NCBI GenBank assembly: GCA_966674685.1
Contig: CBKWJC010000017.1
Location: forward strand, 1-64,000
DNA length: 64,000 bases
Source: Thainema sp966674685
GTDB taxonomy: Bacteria > Cyanobacteriota > Cyanobacteriia > Phormidesmidales > Phormidesmidaceae
Direction: 5' to 3'
Notes under the pieces: model-generated
Databases searched by the model: none
What the model saw: the letters and a program-made list of their open reading frames with translations, nothing else
What the model was told of the DNA's origin: nothing
Position numbers and translations under genes: made by a program
In this document: positions 58,884 to 64,000 of the stretch, in pieces
How positions within the stretch are numbered: position 1 is the first letter of the stretch
Layout: every line of letters starts with the position of its first letter

Positions 58884-59576
58884 ATGGCTATTAGGGCTGC
58901 TGCCGAAATTGACATTGCTCCATTTATTGATCATGCGCTGCTAAGTCCAACAGCAACGTCTGAGCAAGTTGAGCAGTGCTGCGCCGAAAGCGATCGCTTT
59001 CGGTTTGCTGCCGTGTGCGTCTTGCCTGCCCATGTCCAGCAGGCCGCTGCTTTATTGCACGGCAAAGCGCCAAAAGTTTGCACCGTCATCGGTTTTCCGC
59101 TAGGAGCCTCAACGTCAGCGACCAAGCTGTATGAAGCACAGGAAGCCGTTGAATATGGTGCAACTGAGCTAGATGTGGTGATCAACCTAGGCTGGGTAAA
59201 AGCTGGACTGGCCGATAAAGTGCATCGTGAAATTGCGGAAATTTGTGATGCGACTGGTGTCGTGGTCAAAGCCATTCTGGAAACGACCGTACTGACACCT
59301 CCGGAGAAGCAGTTGGCAGCAGAAGCGTGCCTGGATGCAGGCGTCAGCTTTTTGAAAACCAGTACGGGGTGGTACGGTGGAGCCACCGTTGCCGATGTTC
59401 GTTTTCTGCACGACTTAACTAAAGGTCGAATTGGCATCAAAGCCTCAGGCGGCATCCGTACCTATCAGCAGGCTACCGATTTAATTTTGGCTGGGGCGAC
59501 TCGGCTGGGCACATCCCGTGGCCCCGACTTGATTCGTTCACGCGATAATGTAAAAGGAGAACGCGAGGAACAGTAA
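58884..59576 (+). CDS. deoC: Deoxyribose-phosphate aldolase
   Basis: 230 residues, a class I aldolase TIM barrel. IDHALLSPTATSEQV starts the family. VVVKAILETTVL holds one conserved Lys, and the Schiff-base lysine is in IGIKASGGIRT near 195. It splits 2-deoxyribose-5-phosphate to glyceraldehyde-3-phosphate and acetaldehyde. The recO gene begins 30 bp after the stop, so the two may be co-transcribed. No deoA or deoD neighbour is present. Confidence 0.94.
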   Translation: MAIRAAAEIDIAPFIDHALLSPTATSEQVEQCCAESDRFRFAAVCVLPAHVQQAAALLHGKAPKVCTVIGFPLGASTSATKLYEAQEAVEYGATELDVVINLGWVKAGLADKVHREIAEICDATGVVVKAILETTVLTPPEKQLAAEACLDAGVSFLKTSTGWYGGATVADVRFLHDLTKGRIGIKASGGIRTYQQATDLILAGATRLGTSRGPDLIRSRDNVKGEREEQ

Positions 59577-59606
59577 CAGTAACAGTTAAGCCCCCTCCAT
59601 GTATTC

Positions 59607-60644
59607 ATGAGTCGAACATACAAAGCAACTGGTATCAATCTGAGAAGCATACCCTTTGGTGAGTATGATCGATTGCTGACGGTACTGACGCTAGAGCATG
59701 GACTGCTGCGTGCGATCGCACCTGGCTCCCGTAAGCATAATTCCCGCCTCAGTGCCCGCAGTGGGCTATTTGTGGTTAATCAGCTTCTGATTGTTAAAGG
59801 TAAGAGTCTCGACAAAATTATCCAGGCTGAGACGGTGGCTTCCTATCCAGGGCTGAGTCAGGATTTATGTAAGCTGACGGTCAGCCAGTACTTGGCTGAG
59901 CTCGTGCTCTATCAGGCGCTGAGTGAGCAGCCCCAAGAGGACTTGTTTGAGCGGCTTCAGCAGTATTTGCAGCAGATTGAGCAGTCCTCGTCAGCGACCA
60001 GCCTGGTGTACTTGGTACATGGCATTTTTCACTTGCTGATGATGGCGGGGGTGGAGCCGCAGATTTTTGACTGCTGCATGACGCAGGACTCGATTGAGCC
60101 AAATTTCGCGATCGCAGACTGGCAAGCCGGATTTAGCATTGCGGCGGGTGGCGTATTGAGTCTGCCAGCCCTGGAGCAGCTCGAAGCTGAGCGATATCAA
60201 AGAATGCAGGTACAAGGGATGAGCCACCCTGTCCGAACCGAGCGACGAGCGACGAATCGCGATCGCACATCTATCCCAGCCGCTCAAGCCATTGCTCGTC
60301 CGACAACTGCTTCTACTCCGCCAACTGTGGCCGCAGCAGGTCTAGAGCAGTACCAAACAGAGCATCACACTCAGCCGCTGGCTGAAGTCGATTATCGCTT
60401 GAATGCGCGTGAGCTAACGATTTTGCAGGAAATGGCTCAAACTGAACTAAGTGAATCTGTGCCCCTCGCTGCGATCGCAACTGAACTGCGTGATCGCTTT
60501 GGCTGTCGCGGCCCAGACTGGCTCAAAATGGAGCAGTTGCTGCGTAAATACGCTCAGTATCACTTTGAGCAGCCAATTCGTTCCGCTGCCCTGGTCGAAA
60601 CTTGTTTTCTGCCCTATGTTGCAAAATCCGTGAATCCCCCATAA
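59607..60644 (+). CDS. recO: DNA repair protein RecO
   Basis: 345 residues. The N-terminal OB-fold is RTYKATGINLRSIPFGEYDRLLTVLTLEHGLLRAIAPGSRKHNSRLS, and an all-helical C-terminal domain follows. RecO anneals single strands and, with RecR, loads RecA. A stretch at about 200-259 is low in structure and rich in Thr, Ala and Pro, and splits the C-terminal domain. Typical RecO is about 240-270 residues. The zinc cysteines of the usual C-x-n-C set are not clear here. deoC lies upstream. Confidence 0.92.
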   Translation: MSRTYKATGINLRSIPFGEYDRLLTVLTLEHGLLRAIAPGSRKHNSRLSARSGLFVVNQLLIVKGKSLDKIIQAETVASYPGLSQDLCKLTVSQYLAELVLYQALSEQPQEDLFERLQQYLQQIEQSSSATSLVYLVHGIFHLLMMAGVEPQIFDCCMTQDSIEPNFAIADWQAGFSIAAGGVLSLPALEQLEAERYQRMQVQGMSHPVRTERRATNRDRTSIPAAQAIARPTTASTPPTVAAAGLEQYQTEHHTQPLAEVDYRLNARELTILQEMAQTELSESVPLAAIATELRDRFGCRGPDWLKMEQLLRKYAQYHFEQPIRSAALVETCFLPYVAKSVNPP

Positions 60645-60780
60645 TCATGAAAGGAGATGTCGTTTTCTGGCTAATCTAATTTCAAATTACCTTTAGAAGA
60701 AATATTGTCATTCCTGTCACTGTCTACAGTCGCGCGAGTAGGCAATCTTTAAATTATCTGTCGCACATATTATTTCGGTG

Positions 60781-62538
60781 ATGCAATTGTTTGATTCAGA
60801 GTCTAAACAGACCCGTTCAGCCCGTGGAGCAGTCTCCAATCGGCGGGGTGAACTTGATTCGTCGCCAGACTTCGAATCGGATCGCTTCCCTGAACATCCT
60901 TTTCAACCCTCTAAACCATCTCCTTCTGGCCGCTTTGCATCTCCCCCTCAATCTCCTCATGCAGGTGGCAGCGCAAAGCGAGCTACTCATAAGCCAAATC
61001 AGTCAGCCCTAAATCAGTCAGATCCGTCAACGTCAGCTCCAGCAGATTCTACGGCTGCACCAGCGAACTCGGTTCAATCAGCGAAATCCATATCTAAGCC
61101 TTCTCTTATAGCCACTCAGTCAGAGGCTGAGGCTGAAAACCACCAAAAGCGGCAATTGGTAGCTGAAGATGGAGCAAACGGCAATGGTCATTCACCTCAT
61201 GCTTCAGCACCACCTGCGCCGACGAAATCTGCAACTAACTTGCCAGAGGCAAACGGCTTTCTGGCTGTCCTGAAAAATCGCAACTTCTTAGCGCTCTGGA
61301 GCGGTCAGGTGTTCTCGCAACTGGCCGATAAGGTATACCTCGTGCTGATGATTGGGCTGATTTCCAGTCGATTTCAGACCGCCGATCAGACCATTAGCGG
61401 CTGGGTTTCGGCGATTATGATTGCGTTTACGATTCCTGCCGTGCTGTTTGGTTCCATTGCAGGAGTGTACGTTGACCGCTGGCCCAAGAAAGGGGTGCTC
61501 GTATCCACCAATCTGGTGCGAGGATTACTCGTCCTGGCACTGCCATTTTTGCTGTGGCTGTCTCAGGGCTGGGGTGCGATCGCAGGTTTGCCCTTTGGTT
61601 TTTGCCTGATGCTGGTGATTACGTTCCTGGTATCCACCCTGACCCAATTTTTTGCCCCCGCTGAGCAGTCGGCCATTCCCCTGATTGTCAAGCGCCAGAA
61701 TTTACTCTCGGCCAATTCGCTTTACACAACAACGATGATGGCGTCGGTGATTATTGGCTTTGCTATTGGTGAACCGCTGTTGGAAGTGGCCGATCTGTGG
61801 CTAAACAAACTGGATGGCGGTAGCGGCATTGGCAAGGAACTGCTGGTAGGCGGCAGCTATGCGATCGCAGGTGTAATCCTAGTGGCGATGCACACAGGTG
61901 AACAGGAACAAGACCGAGATCGTGAGCAACCCCATGTCTGGGCCGATATTCGCGATGGCCTGCGATATCTCGGTCAGCAGCCCTTGGTGCGGAACGCAAT
62001 TATTCAGCTTGTTTTACTATTCTCCGTGTTTGCCGCGCTGGCCGTGTTGGCGGTGCGCTTAGCAGAAGTGATCCCGGAAATCACCTCATCTCAGTTTGGT
62101 TTCCTGCTCGCCGCTGCTGGTGCAGGCATGGCTGTTGGTGCAGCTATTATTGGCCAGTTCGGTCAGAAATTTTCGCGATCGCAGCTCAGCCTCTATGGTT
62201 CGATTGGCATGGCCGCATCATTAAGTGGACTGGCCTACTACACTGAACGACTGTGGCCAGCACTGATTCTGATTGGCATATTGGGCACCTTTGCCGCCAT
62301 CATTGGCATTCCCATGCAGACCACCATTCAAGAAGAAACGCCAGAAGCGATGCGGGGTAAAATCTTTGGCTTGCAAAATAACGCCGTTAACATCGCGCTG
62401 AGTCTGCCATTAGCGCTGGCGGGTGTAGCCGAAACCCTTTGGGGATTAGAACCCGTTTTATTGGGATTAGCTGCCATTGTGATCACAGGAGGACTACTAA
62501 CTTGGTATATTTCCGATACAAGGACATCTACCTCGTAA
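60781..62538 (+). CDS. MFS transporter with long hydrophilic N-terminus
   Basis: 585 residues from the ATG at 60781. The first 155 or so residues are Ser/Pro/Ala/Asn-rich and disordered. The MFS core (about 160-580, twelve helices) begins FLAVLKNRNFLALWSGQVFSQLADKVYLVLM and has YVDRWPKKGVLV as the A-motif region. It resembles the MFS_3/enterobactin exporter-like or macrolide-efflux class. The substrate is unknown. The N-terminal extension is not part of the MFS fold and may be a regulatory or docking tail. Confidence 0.88.
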   Translation: MQLFDSESKQTRSARGAVSNRRGELDSSPDFESDRFPEHPFQPSKPSPSGRFASPPQSPHAGGSAKRATHKPNQSALNQSDPSTSAPADSTAAPANSVQSAKSISKPSLIATQSEAEAENHQKRQLVAEDGANGNGHSPHASAPPAPTKSATNLPEANGFLAVLKNRNFLALWSGQVFSQLADKVYLVLMIGLISSRFQTADQTISGWVSAIMIAFTIPAVLFGSIAGVYVDRWPKKGVLVSTNLVRGLLVLALPFLLWLSQGWGAIAGLPFGFCLMLVITFLVSTLTQFFAPAEQSAIPLIVKRQNLLSANSLYTTTMMASVIIGFAIGEPLLEVADLWLNKLDGGSGIGKELLVGGSYAIAGVILVAMHTGEQEQDRDREQPHVWADIRDGLRYLGQQPLVRNAIIQLVLLFSVFAALAVLAVRLAEVIPEITSSQFGFLLAAAGAGMAVGAAIIGQFGQKFSRSQLSLYGSIGMAASLSGLAYYTERLWPALILIGILGTFAAIIGIPMQTTIQEETPEAMRGKIFGLQNNAVNIALSLPLALAGVAETLWGLEPVLLGLAAIVITGGLLTWYISDTRTSTS

Positions 62539-62622
62539 GTGGATTAGCATAAAAAACTCAAATCAAAAGCCGGGAGGCACTTTAGATAAGCATTTTCCCG
62601 GTTTTGAGTTAGTTGCATGCAG
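62537..62622 (+). repeat. Family A hairpin repeat, copy 6; terminator of the MFS gene
   Basis: The head AAGTGGATTAGCATAAAAAA overlaps the last two bases of the stop codon. A stem follows between CAAAAGCCGGGA and TCCCGGTTTTG, then AGTTAGTTGCATGCAG. It is a diverged copy that now probably terminates the transporter gene. Confidence 0.6.
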
Positions 62623-62689
62623 CGACCGATCCCTTTTGCAGGAGTCGTTCCTCCTCTAATATGTTTAGCAATCCTACAGTGATCCCTGA

Positions 62690-63835
62690 ATGCACATTGC
62701 ATGGCTCGGTAAAAAATCCCCGTTTTGCGGCAATGTTACCTACGGTCGAGAGATAACCAATGCCCTGCTAGAACGCGGACATCAAGTTAGTTTTCTTCAT
62801 TTTGCTCAGGAAAGCGATAATTCCCAGTCGCATTCTGAGTTCAATGAAGTATCTATTCCATTTCTCTACAAGTCGCAGATTTATACCATTCCATCGCTGA
62901 AATCCAGCAAAGTTCTGGCCCAATCTCTCGAAAACCTCAAGCCGGATCTGGTTCACGCTTCCTTAACGCTGTCGCCGCTGGATTTCTTGCTGCCGGAAAT
63001 CTGCGAAGAACTTGATATTCCCTTAGTAGCTACCTTTCATCCCCCGTTTGATCACAAGCGCCGCAATCTGACATCCGGAACGCAGCACTTAACATATCAG
63101 GTGTACGCCCCTTTCCTAGCCCGCTATCACCGCGTAATTGTGTTTTCTAAAATTCAGCAAGATCTGCTGGTGCGGCTAGGAGTGCCCGCCGAGAAAGTCG
63201 CGGTGATTCCCAATGGAGTGGAGCCGATGAAATATACTCCTGGCCTCTCCACGCTCAAACAAGAACTCAATGCCGATCGCATTTTTGTGTATCAGGGGCG
63301 GCTAGCACCGGAGAAAAATGTGGAAGCCATGCTGAAGGCGTGGCGACAGGCCGAGATGCGCCCTGGTAGCAAGTTAGTGATCGTGGGCAACGGTATCCTG
63401 GCGGCTTCCTTAATGTCACTCTATGGTGCCGAAGACGGAATTGTATGGCTGGGGTTTGTGGCCGACGAACAGCGACGAATTGAGATTTTGCAGGCGGCAG
63501 ACGTGTTCATTTTGCCGTCATTGGTCGAGGGGCTATCTCTGTCATTGCTAGAAGCCATGTCCTGTGGGGCGGCCTGTTTAGCTACCGATGTGGGAGCCGA
63601 TGGTGAAGTCCTTGAAGATGGGGCGGGCATTATCTTAAATCCGCAGCGAGTGACAACTCAGCTTCATACCCTATTGCCTGTTCTGCAAGATCACCCGGAA
63701 ATCACGGCCCTGTTGGGCCAGAAAGCTCGTCAGCGCGTTTTGGAGCGGTACACCCTAAGCGACAACATCCGTCAGGTTGAGGCGATGTATGACCAACTGC
63801 TTGATCGGCCTCAGCTATCCCTCAGTAAAACTTAA
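62690..63835 (+). CDS. Family 4 glycosyltransferase
   Basis: 381 residues, a GT-B fold. The N-terminal domain starts MHIAWLGKKSPFCGNVTYGREITNALLERGH. The C-terminal domain has FVYQGRLAPEKNVEAML, and the E-x7-E donor motif as VEGLSLSLLEAMSCGAA near 283-297. It probably transfers a sugar from a nucleotide donor to a lipid or polysaccharide acceptor. The family includes mannosyltransferases and sucrose-type enzymes, and the substrate cannot be named. It follows the MFS gene, with a terminator between. Confidence 0.88.
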   Translation: MHIAWLGKKSPFCGNVTYGREITNALLERGHQVSFLHFAQESDNSQSHSEFNEVSIPFLYKSQIYTIPSLKSSKVLAQSLENLKPDLVHASLTLSPLDFLLPEICEELDIPLVATFHPPFDHKRRNLTSGTQHLTYQVYAPFLARYHRVIVFSKIQQDLLVRLGVPAEKVAVIPNGVEPMKYTPGLSTLKQELNADRIFVYQGRLAPEKNVEAMLKAWRQAEMRPGSKLVIVGNGILAASLMSLYGAEDGIVWLGFVADEQRRIEILQAADVFILPSLVEGLSLSLLEAMSCGAACLATDVGADGEVLEDGAGIILNPQRVTTQLHTLLPVLQDHPEITALLGQKARQRVLERYTLSDNIRQVEAMYDQLLDRPQLSLSKT

Positions 63836-63851
63836 TGTGACTACTGCTATA
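63834..63851 (+). repeat. Right-end fragment of the TATAGCCGTCGCC family element
   Basis: AATGTGACTACTGCTATA matches the right end of the element at 38303-38407 almost exactly, beginning at the stop codon of the glycosyltransferase gene. The left part is absent. A possible ATG at 63990 may begin the next gene, but too little is visible to annotate it. Confidence 0.4.
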
Positions 63852-64000
63852 CATTTCCTCCATGCGCTGTATGGGCCTCACGAGGTTGAACAATGCTGTA
63901 TCAAAATTAAACTTAAAATTGCTTCCTAATCTATACGGAGAAGCACCTTCAATCTTCCTTGAGGTAGATTGAGTTTCAGCAATTTCATGGACGATTCTCG

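Overview
This is a chromosomal segment from a cyanobacterium. The evidence is psbM, psbB, psbT and psbZ of photosystem II, a ferredoxin:thioredoxin reductase catalytic subunit, a SufR-type repressor next to sufBCDS, an OprB/SLH-type outer-membrane porin, and dozens of HIP1 octamers (GCGATCGC) in genes and spacers. Mixed gene strands, roughly 50% GC and many dispersed hairpin repeats suggest a filamentous or Leptolyngbya/Synechococcales-like genome. That placement is inference. No rRNA, tRNA, CRISPR array, prophage or transposase gene was recognised.

Layout. 0-7 kb: a tandem universal stress protein, a beta-class DNA methyltransferase, then psbM, a [2Fe-2S] ferredoxin, psbB and psbT, followed by nrdR and two small conserved genes. 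7-13.2 kb, minus strand: recJ, an asparaginase II-type protein, a CGLD27-family membrane protein and a PBP2. 13.8-18.5 kb: a polyamine ABC transporter in the order A-D-B-C. 18.7-26.4 kb: two YbjQ-family genes, a GH24 lysozyme with three repeats, a pentapeptide-repeat membrane protein, glcF, an EamA exporter and conserved hypotheticals. 26.6-33.2 kb: the Fe-S assembly locus sufS-D-C-B plus ftrC on the minus strand, divergent from sufR. 33.6-38.1 kb: ispD, purK, galE and a LysR regulator. 38.4-45.1 kb: a histidine kinase with an ethylene-receptor-like sensor, a lipase-like hydrolase, a thioredoxin-like thylakoid protein and a large GDP-mannose pyrophosphorylase/phosphomannomutase-like fusion. 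45.5-55.2 kb: a phasin-like protein, a gene-like ORF broken by one TGA, the porin, an NCS2 permease, psbZ, a YqiJ/NfeD-like membrane protein, DUF4327-, DUF2993- and GerMN-type proteins and an ArsR regulator. 55.8-63.8 kb: a secreted repeat protein, two glycosyltransferases, deoC, recO and an MFS transporter.

Most genes are housekeeping. Genes that act together are the suf locus (SufR represses it, SufBCD is the scaffold, SufS supplies sulfur, and FtrC needs an Fe-S cluster), the PotADBC importer, and the scattered small PSII subunits. I found no dedicated defence or biosynthetic island.

The most unusual content falls into two groups. The first is several families of about 60-150 bp interspersed hairpin elements. 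At least three are multi-copy within these 64 kb, and some have terminal inverted repeats like MITEs. The second is a few proteins with altered key residues or architecture: the ethylene-receptor-like kinase with Asp to Asn and Lys to Arg at positions important in plant ETR1, the pyrophosphorylase fusion lacking the phosphomannomutase serine loop, and the lysozyme with a triple repeat.
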